Part shown: one piece after another, positions 1 through 4,744 of the stretch | Layout: each line of letters begins with the position of its first letter | How positions within the stretch are numbered: position 1 is the first letter of the stretch | NCBI GenBank assembly: GCA_002315915.1 | Contig: DCIB01000029.1 | Location: 1-6,103 of the forward strand | Direction: 5' to 3' | From: Caryophanales bacterium UBA1737 | Lineage (GTDB): Bacteria > Bacillota_I > Bacilli_A > ML615J-28 > CAG-313 | Length of the DNA: 6,103 bases | The notes under the pieces: generated by a model | Database searches by the model: none | Told to the model about the DNA's origin: nothing | What the model saw: only the letters and a program-made list of their open reading frames with translations | Translations under genes and position numbers: made by a program

Positions 1-83
1 ACACCACTTACTTTAAATTACCATTTAATCATAATATCAAGCCCATTATTCTATATAAAAATATTTTACACAACAATTAAAAT

Positions 84-878
84 TTATTTTTCACTATCAC
101 TATCTACCGATTCATAACTAAATGGCTTTCTAACTAATTCTTTATATTCTTCTTTACAAGCTCCTAAATTCTCATAATTTCTTATAGCTTCAATCAATGA
201 TATTCCATTTATTTCAGAAACAATATTTGGATTATAAAGAATTTTTTTATCCTCATCATTTTGCCAATGACACACTGGACATACATCATTAATAAGTCTT
301 TTAAAGATTGTTTTATTCCCGCAGCATTCACATGTTGTTTTTTGTTCATCAAAGAATTCTCTATAATCCGGATGTAAATCTTCACCACATTCATTAATAA
401 TACTTTTAATATAGGTAGCTATTTCATTGTATTGATAATCATGGGTAAGAACATAGGAGAAGTTATGTGTCACAATAAAATGATAAACTTCATCTAATGA
501 ATAAAAATAAATTAAAATTCTTTTAGATACAAATACGCCATCATTTATAGGTGCAACTTGAAATGAATATATTTGTCCCATTTTACCTATATATATTTCT
601 TTAATATTTTCATATTTTAATAATCGCTTATTTTGATAAATTCCTTCTTCCTTTATACATATTTTACTCTTATGATATAATATATCTCCTATCAACAAAA
701 ATACAAGATAGGATGGAAAAAACATACAAACTATTGTTAGTATAACTAATGGTATTGAACTATAATTACCAATAAAAATAAGCAATAAAATCATTATAAC
801 TAATATAATACTAAAACATATTCCAATAGGAATCATGCATGAGTTAGCAAACTTCCATTTAAAATTTTTATATTTCAT
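84..878 (-). CDS. Two-helix membrane protein with C-terminal Cys-rich CPCC domain
   Basis: A 264-residue protein of unknown function. Residues about 14-38 and 41-65 are two strongly hydrophobic helices with a short linker, placing it in the membrane. Residues about 70-160 are soluble and beta-rich (ICIKEEGIYQNKRLLKYENI), resembling bacterial PH-like domains that follow paired helices; this part is inference. The C-terminus (about 183-252) matches the Cys-rich CPCC family (Pfam PF14206). It has CECCG at 183-187, CPVC at 200-203, then NGISLIEAIRNYENLGAC and a late VRKP, the usual layout of that family and probably a zinc-binding knuckle. The ATG is supported by GGAG nine bases upstream and a consensus promoter. 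CPCC proteins are often stand-alone, so a membrane-anchored fusion is less usual. CPCC proteins may occur near toxin loci, but I see no direct link here. No clear terminator follows the stop. Domain call firm, function unknown. Confidence 0.85.
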   Translation of the reverse strand: MKYKNFKWKFANSCMIPIGICFSIILVIMILLLIFIGNYSSIPLVILTIVCMFFPSYLVFLLIGDILYHKSKICIKEEGIYQNKRLLKYENIKEIYIGKMGQIYSFQVAPINDGVFVSKRILIYFYSLDEVYHFIVTHNFSYVLTHDYQYNEIATYIKSIINECGEDLHPDYREFFDEQKTTCECCGNKTIFKRLINDVCPVCHWQNDEDKKILYNPNIVSEINGISLIEAIRNYENLGACKEEYKELVRKPFSYESVDSDSEK

Positions 879-921
879 TTTATTCTACTCCATTTAGTCT
901 TATATATTAAAATCATTAAGA

Positions 922-950
922 ATTATATTAAATAGACCCTTTATTGTCAA
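922..950 (-). promoter_or_regulatory. Consensus sigma-70/A promoter of the CPCC membrane protein gene
   Basis: On the minus strand, a perfect -35 TTGACA (945-950) and a perfect -10 TATAAT (922-927) are separated by exactly 17 bases. Transcription would start near 915, giving a leader of about 37 nt that contains the GGAG ribosome site. It is the strongest promoter in the window. It lies only about 65 bp beyond the stop of the RhuM-Fic gene, so the CPCC gene is probably transcribed separately. I saw no convincing intrinsic terminator between them, so some read-through is possible. Confidence 0.85.
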
Positions 951-1014
951 TCAATTAACTACTTTTTTTAAATTTATAGAATGAATGTAGTTTGTTTTAA
1001 TTGGTAAATTCGTC

Positions 1015-2250
1015 TTATTCTGCTAGCATATTCATAATAATATTCATTATTAATTCTATATCTCTAGGATTAGATTCAGCAACAAGTAATGTCGTTGCGC
1101 ATAATGCATCGTTAGATATAATTAATTTACCATTTCTGAATAAAGCATGATTTTTATTTAAAAATTCTAAAAACAATGTTGCTGCAATTCTTTTACATCC
1201 ATCAACAAATGGATGATCTTTCACTAAGAAATATAACAAATGAGCTGCTTTATTTTCTAAGGTATTATATACTTCAACTCCAAAAACATTTTGATATACT
1301 GCTTCTAATATTCCATTAAGTTTACCAGCTTCTTTTTCTACTCCAAATACATTTGATGTATTATTAAAACTCATAGAATCAATTATTTTCCTACATTCTT
1401 CATAAGTTAATCGATATATTGTTTCTCTTCCTTTAATATCGTTAATGACTTGGTGATCATAATTATCAAGAAGTTCTAATGCTCTAGTGTATTCATTAAT
1501 AACATTAGATAATTCATTAGAATCAACATTTAATGTAGCAGATAACATCTTGTTTTGAATTTCTATTGTTTTATTTAATGCATTTAATCTTCTTTGATTT
1601 AATGCATATCCCTCAAGCATATATTGTTTCAATATATTAGTAACCCATTTTCTAAATTCAATTCCTCTTTTAGAATTAACGCGATAGCCAATAGAAATTA
1701 TCATATCAAGATTATAAAACTTGGTCTGATAAGTTTTTCCATCATTAGCAGTATGTGCGTTTTCCGCACATACTGAATTATCTAATTCACCATCATCTAA
1801 AATATTCTGAATATGTCTTGTAATTCTTGTTCTATCTACTTCAAACAATAGTGCAATTTGTGCTTGTGTTAACCAAATAGTTTCTTTTTCATAATCAAAA
1901 TTAACATCGATTGAAATTTCACCATTTTGGTATTTAATGACATTATCCATTTTTTTAATTTCTTCGTTAGAAAGTACTAATTCTTTTATATACTTCATAG
2001 ATAAAATCGTGTTTACTTCAACATTTAATGCTTTTGCATAATTCGTAATAAAAGTTAATGTTGGAGAATTTTCCATTCTTTCAAATCTAGATATTAATTG
2101 TTTAGATACTCCCATAATATTTGCAACATCTTGTTGAGAATATCCTAGTTTTTTTCGTATTTCAATAAATTGTAAAACTATTTTAGCTCTCAACCATAAT
2201 TCATCATGTACATTTTCTAATGTTGATAATATATTTTCTATCTTTGCCAT
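1015..2250 (-). CDS. XRE-RhuM-Fic/Doc triple-domain protein
   Basis: A 411-residue multidomain protein. Residues about 20-85 are an XRE/Cro helix-turn-helix (LGYSQQDVANIMGVSKQLIS at about 35-54), a DNA-binding module as in antitoxins. Residues about 101-225 match the RhuM family (Pfam Virulence_RhuM): IWLTQAQIALLFEVDRT, then TKFYNLDMIISIGYRVNSKR and FRKWVTNILKQYM. Residues about 250-411 are a Fic/Doc fold with the catalytic-loop motif HPFVDGCKR at 346-354. Fic enzymes transfer AMP or, in Doc, phosphate to target proteins. The invariant Asn of HPFx(D/E)GN(K/G)R is Cys352 here, so activity may be altered, or this may be a normal variant of RhuM-linked Fic proteins. Many RhuM-Fic proteins begin at a point like MDNVIKYQNGE (Met101), so the XRE part looks like an N-terminal addition. 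The ATG at 2250 is preferred over an in-frame GTG at 2259, because that GTG belongs to the AAAGGTGA ribosome site. A dyad over its promoter suggests self-repression. Confidence 0.9.
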   Translation of the reverse strand: MAKIENILSTLENVHDELWLRAKIVLQFIEIRKKLGYSQQDVANIMGVSKQLISRFERMENSPTLTFITNYAKALNVEVNTILSMKYIKELVLSNEEIKKMDNVIKYQNGEISIDVNFDYEKETIWLTQAQIALLFEVDRTRITRHIQNILDDGELDNSVCAENAHTANDGKTYQTKFYNLDMIISIGYRVNSKRGIEFRKWVTNILKQYMLEGYALNQRRLNALNKTIEIQNKMLSATLNVDSNELSNVINEYTRALELLDNYDHQVINDIKGRETIYRLTYEECRKIIDSMSFNNTSNVFGVEKEAGKLNGILEAVYQNVFGVEVYNTLENKAAHLLYFLVKDHPFVDGCKRIAATLFLEFLNKNHALFRNGKLIISNDALCATTLLVAESNPRDIELIMNIIMNMLAE

Positions 2251-2256
2251 ATTAAT

Positions 2257-2263
2257 CACCTTT
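2257..2263 (-). promoter_or_regulatory. Ribosome binding site fixing the RhuM-Fic start at 2250
   Basis: The minus strand reads AAAGGTGATTAATATG. AAAGGTG at 2263-2257 is a good Shine-Dalgarno match six bases before the ATG at 2250. An in-frame GTG at 2259 would add three residues, but it is itself part of this site and has no ribosome site of its own. Confidence 0.7.
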
Positions 2264-2268
2264 ATAAT

Positions 2269-2297
2269 ATTATAGCATTTAGTTATAAATTAGTAAA
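2269..2297 (-). promoter_or_regulatory. Promoter of the XRE-RhuM-Fic gene
   Basis: The minus strand carries TTTACT (2292-2297, -35-like) and a perfect TATAAT (2269-2274) 17 bases apart. The start would fall near 2262, leaving a leader of only about 12 nt that begins inside the ribosome site, so expression may be inefficient. A less perfect alternative lies slightly upstream: TTGTCA (2306-2311) with TATAAC 19 bases away, which would give a more usual leader. Both overlap the dyad at 2287-2316. Confidence 0.6.
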
Positions 2298-2316
2298 CAT
2301 TTATGTTGACAAATTT
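2287..2316. promoter_or_regulatory. Dyad-symmetric operator candidate over the RhuM-Fic -35 region
   Basis: The plus-strand arms are AAATTAGTAAACAT (2287-2300) and ATGTTGACAAATTT (2303-2316), separated by TT. The second arm reverse-complemented matches the first at 12 of 14 positions. The dyad covers the -35, and the downstream gene encodes an XRE helix-turn-helix. XRE regulators typically bind such dyads as dimers and repress their own gene. The symmetry is seen; the binding is inferred. The region is AT-rich, but runs of GTAAACAT/ATGTTGAC are not simple poly-A/T symmetry. Confidence 0.55.
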
Positions 2317-2384
2317 TATATTTTAAGAAATTAATTCATAAATGATTTATTAATTTGTAATATTATCAATAATACAAAAATATT

Positions 2385-2412
2385 AAAAAATGACACAATT
2401 TCTTGTATCATT
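2385..2412 (-). terminator. Intrinsic terminator ending the ATPase operon (switch copy 1)
   Basis: On the minus strand, AATGATACAA (2412-2403), loop GAAA, then TTGTGTCATT (2398-2389) form a 10-bp stem with one U-G pair, followed by four more T residues. This is a classic rho-independent terminator about 130 bases after the stop of the 120-aa gene, and about 90 bases before the RhuM-Fic promoter. Its 5' arm is also the 3' arm of an alternative upstream stem (see 2403-2455), so termination could be conditional. Confidence 0.8.
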
Positions 2413-2455
2413 TTAGTATATTCAATATGTGTTGCATGGGCAATTATGATACAAA
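2403..2455 (-). promoter_or_regulatory. Repeated structured RNA element, copy 1 (candidate antiterminator)
   Basis: Transcribed leftwards, this stretch has a 9-bp perfect outer stem, TTGTATCAT (2454-2446) with ATGATACAA (2411-2403). Inside it is a small hairpin, TTGC-CCAT-GCAA (2443-2432), and an AU-rich stretch. The outer stem uses the same bases as the 5' arm of the terminator at 2385-2412, so the two folds exclude each other. The block 2432-2455 matches 4682-4705 at 22 of 24 positions, and the GTATCA-to-TGATAC spacing is identical (42 nt start to start). I do not recognise a known riboswitch or T-box core. It could be a switch, a stand-alone small RNA, or a decayed copy of a repeat. Confidence 0.55.
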
Positions 2456-2466
2456 ACTATCGAATC

Positions 2467-2514
2467 GTGTAACTTTGCTTACACCTAAAATAGTAATTCA
2501 TAATATTTTGTCAT
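2467..2514 (-). promoter_or_regulatory. Weak promoter and hairpin just upstream of element copy 1
   Basis: The minus strand has ATGACA (2514-2509) and TATTTT (2492-2487) 16 bases apart, a weak sigma-70-like match. Next comes a perfect 6-bp hairpin, GTGTAA-GCAAAG-TTACAC (2484-2467). If used, it would start a small RNA of roughly 100 nt carrying the hairpin, element copy 1 and the terminator. Such weak promoter matches are common by chance in AT-rich DNA. The remainder of the gene-free interval 2251-2541 is AT-rich sequence with no further signal I can support. Confidence 0.25.
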
Positions 2515-2541
2515 TATTGTACATTCATTCTTTTTTACAAT

Positions 2542-2904
2542 TTATTTCCAAGGAAATTCTGGATCAATAATGTATTTCAAATTAACCATATTTAATTCAT
2601 TGATAATTGGTGTTACTTCAATTGCTTTACAACTTATAAGAATTCCACCACTAATTAACTTTTCTTTAGATTGAATATAATTTAATACCGTTAATTTAGA
2701 AATTAATTTAACCTTATTAATGTTAATTTCATTTGTAGGTTTTAATATAATTCTATAAATAGTTTCATCTAAATCAATATCGTCCCATCTTGTAGTTGCA
2801 ATTTTGCAGCCACATTTTGGACAAGTCAAATTTAATGCTGGTTTTTCATAATTTTCATTCATTTTAGAACCACATTCCGGACAAATATAATTATTTTTTT
2901 CCAT
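2542..2904 (-). CDS. Zinc-ribbon protein with L7/L12-like tail; putative immunity protein
   Basis: A 120-residue cytosolic protein. Residues 6-35 form a zinc ribbon with two knuckles, CPEC (8-11) and CPKC (28-31). Residues about 47-118 (TIYRIILKPTNEI, KLISKLTVLNYIQSKEKL, then INELNMVNLKYIIDPEFPW) resemble the C-terminal domain of ribosomal protein L7/L12, a fold used in small accessory proteins; this is recognised by pattern only. The start at 2904 has AGGAGG eight bases upstream. The frame stays open to an ATG at 2982, but that would lack a ribosome site and overlap the toxin-tail frame more. The gene overlaps the 3' end of that frame by 14 nt, the tight toxin-then-immunity arrangement of polymorphic toxin loci. 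This is the reason for suggesting an immunity role; the family itself does not prove it. It is the last gene of the ATPase operon, ended by the terminator at 2385-2412. Confidence 0.75.
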   Translation of the reverse strand: MEKNNYICPECGSKMNENYEKPALNLTCPKCGCKIATTRWDDIDLDETIYRIILKPTNEININKVKLISKLTVLNYIQSKEKLISGGILISCKAIEVTPIINELNMVNLKYIIDPEFPWK

Positions 2905-3055
2905 GTTTAATACCTCCTGGATAAAAAGTTTTAAACTCCCCTCTTTTTCCATTATCAGAAATCCAGTGAGTTCCATTAGCATAAGTATGAAGAGTCATAT
3001 TTGGAGCAACCACTGGCTTACCCAATGCATTTGCAAGATGTATAGCAAAACACAT
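2891..3055 (-). pseudogene. C-terminal tail of a polymorphic toxin-like protein (54 codons)
   Basis: A short minus-strand frame reading MCFAIHLANALGKPVVAPN, then GTHWISDNGKRGEFKTFYPGG, ending IKHGKK. The order LANALGKPVxAP, a G-rich middle and a final F-x-PGG resembles the extreme C-terminus of many RHS/YD-repeat and other secreted polymorphic toxins. There it follows a catalytic core that is absent here. In frame upstream there are only ten unrelated codons and a stop, so the body of the protein is missing. The ATG at 3055 shares its A with the ATPase stop (TGATG), and the intact ATPase gene ends exactly there, so the toxin was probably truncated when the ATPase module joined it. Alternatively it is a small coupled gene: the frame is open and TGATG overlaps favour re-initiation, though no good ribosome site is visible. 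I prefer a gene fragment. Confidence 0.5.
2913..2918 (-). promoter_or_regulatory. AGGAGG ribosome site for the 120-aa zinc-ribbon gene
   Basis: A full AGGAGG eight bases before the ATG at 2904. It is embedded in the codons for Pro-Gly-Gly of the toxin-like tail, so the toxin frame and the start signal of the next gene share bases. This decides the start at 2904 over the longer reading from 2982. Confidence 0.85.
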
Positions 3056-4338
3056 CAATCTTTTAAGCACCCAATTGGAATAATTTTAACACCATCATTT
3101 CTAGTATACGCCATCTCTCCACCAGTTATAATTATTAATAAGTCTGGTTCTCTAATTGGACACTGTTTTTCATTTAGGTTGTGTTCTTTTATTAGTCCCT
3201 TTACTTCTAAAAGATGCTTTGCTCCCAATTCAATTTCTTTACTGCCTAATTTAAATTCAATTAGCGCATATCTACCATCTTTCAAATGTAATACCCCATC
3301 AACTTCCAGTCCGTACCTATCATGATAATATGATATTTCTCCACCCATACTCTCACTATATACTTTTAAATCTCTTATACATAAACACTCAAATATAAAT
3401 CCAAATGTCTTTAAATCTGTATAAAAGTATTCAGGAGATAGACCAAGTGCTGCAACAACAATTGATGGATCAACTAAACATCTTTTTTTACCAGATCTTA
3501 TAACTGTTGCACTTCTTATTGCTGGACACCACGCATCAATATCATTTATGACATATAGTCTTTGAAGAGCATCAATATATGTTGTAAGGGAATCCATTGA
3601 CATTACTTCAGCATCTGATTTCATATCTTCTAAAATAGTCGTTGTTTTAGTTAATGTACAAATATTTCTTGCATAACTTCTAAGTATTGCACGAGTCCAC
3701 TTTGGGTTTCTTGAAATATTGTCAAGAGCCGAAATATCCTTTTCATATATTTGTTCAAAATAGTCTTGAGCAACAGCTAGTTTAGCTTTATCACTTTTCT
3801 TAAATAAACTAGCAGGCCAACCTCCACGACATGCAGCGAATATTAATTTTTCAATTGATAGATTTGATATTTTTCCATCAATATCATAATTTACATCATA
3901 GAATAATTCTTTTAATGATACAGAACCATTTGATTCTTTGGATTCATACAGACTCATAGGATACATTTTAAGTGTTGTTATTCTTCCTGTTCCTGTATGA
4001 CTAGTACTTACTTTTTTTGATGTTGAACCAGTTAAAATGAATAAACCATCTTGGTTTTCTTTATCAACATCTTTTCTTACAGCATCCCATAAAACTGGAG
4101 CATCTTGCCATTCATCAATTAATCTTGGCTTATTTCCAAGAAGTAATAATGATGGCTTAGTATTTGCGGTTTCAAGATAATTAAGACTTCTATCTGGATC
4201 TTGAAGATCTAAAATACTATTAGCTTGTCTTGAGGCTGTAGTAGTTTTACCACACCATTTTGGTCCAACAATCAATGTTGCTCCAAAAGCACTTAATCTA
4301 AATTTTAATTCTTTATCTGCTAATCTATCATAATACAT
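3055..4338 (-). CDS. AAA+ ATPase with DUF4143 C-terminal domain
   Basis: A complete 427-residue member of the large AAA_14 (PF13173) plus DUF4143 (PF13635) family, whose cellular role is poorly known. The N-terminal ATPase has Walker A GPKWCGKT (25-32), Walker B-like PRLIDEWQ (71-78, with D75 and E76) and a sensor-like ILTGSTS (101-107). It continues through TGRITTLKMYPMSLYES (117-133), typical of the family. The middle, with FAACRGGWPASL (167-178), leads into DUF4143. The end holds EVDGVLHLKDGRYALIEFK (345-363), the Asp and E-x-K spacing of a PD-(D/E)xK nuclease-like fold, and closes with the usual IPIGCLKD. The start has GAGGTG five bases upstream. These proteins recur as scattered accessory genes in gut Bacillota and Bacteroidota. 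The stop TGA overlaps the ATG of the toxin-like tail. Domain call is firm; substrate and partner are unknown. Confidence 0.93.
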   Translation of the reverse strand: MYYDRLADKELKFRLSAFGATLIVGPKWCGKTTTASRQANSILDLQDPDRSLNYLETANTKPSLLLLGNKPRLIDEWQDAPVLWDAVRKDVDKENQDGLFILTGSTSKKVSTSHTGTGRITTLKMYPMSLYESKESNGSVSLKELFYDVNYDIDGKISNLSIEKLIFAACRGGWPASLFKKSDKAKLAVAQDYFEQIYEKDISALDNISRNPKWTRAILRSYARNICTLTKTTTILEDMKSDAEVMSMDSLTTYIDALQRLYVINDIDAWCPAIRSATVIRSGKKRCLVDPSIVVAALGLSPEYFYTDLKTFGFIFECLCIRDLKVYSESMGGEISYYHDRYGLEVDGVLHLKDGRYALIEFKLGSKEIELGAKHLLEVKGLIKEHNLNEKQCPIREPDLLIIITGGEMAYTRNDGVKIIPIGCLKD

Positions 4339-4361
4339 AGTTACACCTCATACACATCAAC

Positions 4362-4390
4362 ATTATACACTAATATTATAAGAAGGGCAA
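4362..4390 (-). promoter_or_regulatory. Promoter of the ATPase operon
   Basis: The minus strand has TTGCCC (4390-4385, four of six -35 bases) and a perfect TATAAT (4367-4362) exactly 17 bases apart. The start near 4355 gives a leader of about 17 nt containing GAGGTG. The -35 is directly abutted by one of two 22-bp repeats (4391-4412), which may bind an activator or act as an A-rich upstream element for RNA polymerase. Confidence 0.7.
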
Positions 4391-4412
4391 GTGTTTTGTT
4401 CGGTTTTTTTGA
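4391..4412 (-). repeat. Promoter-proximal copy of a 22-bp direct repeat
   Basis: The core TCGGTTTTTTTGA (4400-4412, plus strand) is identical to 4446-4458. Including the flanking GTKTTTT part, 19 of 22 bases agree. The copies are 46 bp apart start to start, and this one touches the -35 of the ATPase promoter. On the transcribed strand they read TCAAAAAAACCGA followed by A-rich sequence. The placement suggests tandem regulator sites or UP-element-like A-tracts. Part of the match is a T7 run, but the shared TCGG and GA ends are not. Confidence 0.5.
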
Positions 4413-4436
4413 GATATTTCATTCTTATTTATTGAT

Positions 4437-4458
4437 GTTTTTTAATCGGTTTTTTTGA
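4437..4458 (-). repeat. Promoter-distal copy of the 22-bp direct repeat
   Basis: Second copy of the repeat at 4391-4412, in the same orientation, with identical TCGG-T7-GA core. It sits about 50 bp upstream of the -35 of the ATPase promoter. Confidence 0.5.
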
Positions 4459-4608
4459 TGAAACTAATTTATTTATACATCTATAATAGTTTTAACAAAT
4501 TTATGTTTCTTATAACTAACGTATTTTAATATGCAAACCTTTGAAAAGAAAAATAGCCGGAAATCACTAGTAAAAACAACTTCTAGGTCTATCTTACGAA
4601 ACGAAGAA

Positions 4609-4623
4609 AGGGAAAATCTCCCT
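4609..4623 (-). other. Small hairpin in the gene-free stretch before the ATPase promoter
   Basis: The minus strand reads AGGGA-GATTT-TCCCT, a 5-bp perfect stem with a 5-nt loop, followed by TTCTTCG rather than a clean U-tract. It lies just beyond the terminator at 4636-4664 and could be a weak back-up terminator or part of a longer RNA. The surrounding block, about 4540-4720, looks less AT-rich than the genes on either side. No coding frame in it is convincing; an 81-codon frame (4718-4473) starts with GTG and runs through the terminator. Confidence 0.3.
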
Positions 4624-4635
4624 ATATTCGCAAAC

Positions 4636-4664
4636 AAAAAGGACTGACACTCTCGTATCAATCC
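4636..4664 (-). terminator. Strong intrinsic terminator after the secreted-protein gene (switch copy 2)
   Basis: On the minus strand GGATTGATAC (4664-4655), loop GAGA, then GTGTCAGTCC (4650-4641) make a 10-bp stem with a GNRA-type loop and two G-U pairs, followed by TTTTT. It is an unambiguous rho-independent terminator about 80 bases past the stop at 4745. Its 5' arm can alternatively pair with GTATCAA upstream (4702-4696), as in copy 1. Confidence 0.88.
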
Positions 4665-4705
4665 TATTGTTCTTCTTTGTATTGCGTGGGCAATTTTGAT
4701 ACAAA
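4655..4705 (-). promoter_or_regulatory. Repeated structured RNA element, copy 2 (candidate antiterminator)
   Basis: In the transcribed direction, GTATCAA (4702-4696) can pair perfectly with TTGATAC (4661-4655), enclosing the hairpin ATTGC-CCAC-GCAAT (4694-4681). Compared with copy 1, the innermost pair of the outer stem changes from T-A to A-T, a compensatory change, and a G-U pair of the small hairpin becomes A-U. The 34 nt between the outer arms are equal in length in both copies. The hairpin half is nearly identical, and the other 20 nt agree at only about 7 positions. Conserved ends with a variable middle suggest constraint on structure. Directly upstream GTGGG (4718-4714) could also pair with the CCCAC loop. 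Function unknown. Confidence 0.55.
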
Positions 4706-4725
4706 TGCGTACCCCCACAACTCAT

Positions 4726-4744
4726 AAATTGATTTTATCAATTT
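4726..4744 (-). other. AT-rich hairpin immediately after the stop of the secreted-protein gene
   Basis: A perfect 8-bp stem, AAATTGAT-AAA-ATCAATTT, begins at the base next to the TAA stop. It has no U-tract, so it is not a standard terminator. It may protect the mRNA 3' end or simply reflect AT-rich composition. Confidence 0.35.

Noticed and set aside
209..394. 61-codon frame inside the CPCC gene
   Set aside because: Shifted-frame shadow of a gene with clear CPCC motifs.
961..1005. Inverted AACTAC/GTAGTT as a terminator after the RhuM-Fic gene
   Set aside because: Only 6 bp with a loop of more than 20 nt and no U-tract in the right place.
1948..1950. Internal start of a separate RhuM-Fic protein at Met101
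   Set aside because: Only a weak GAAGAA precedes it and the frame is continuous with the XRE domain, so a single fused protein is simpler; kept only as a testable alternative.
2905..2982. N-terminal extension of the zinc-ribbon gene to an ATG at 2982
   Set aside because: The ATG at 2904 has a perfect AGGAGG at 8 nt; the upstream codons lie over the toxin-tail frame and add no recognisable sequence.
2903..3325. 140-codon plus-strand frame
   Set aside because: It is antisense to the ATPase end and the toxin tail, which both show family motifs; no ribosome site or recognisable domain.
2385..4705. Element pair as integron attC sites or IS200/IS605 ends
   Set aside because: The arms lack the attC core sequences, and there is no integrase or transposase in the window.
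4473..4718. 81-codon minus-strand frame starting with GTG
   Set aside because: No ribosome site, composition unlike a protein, and it runs straight through the strong terminator and the repeated RNA element.
4705..4718. T-box-like sequence GTGGGGGTACGC before element copy 2
   Set aside because: It only loosely resembles the T-box core, is absent from copy 1, and there is no downstream aminoacyl-tRNA synthetase or amino-acid gene.
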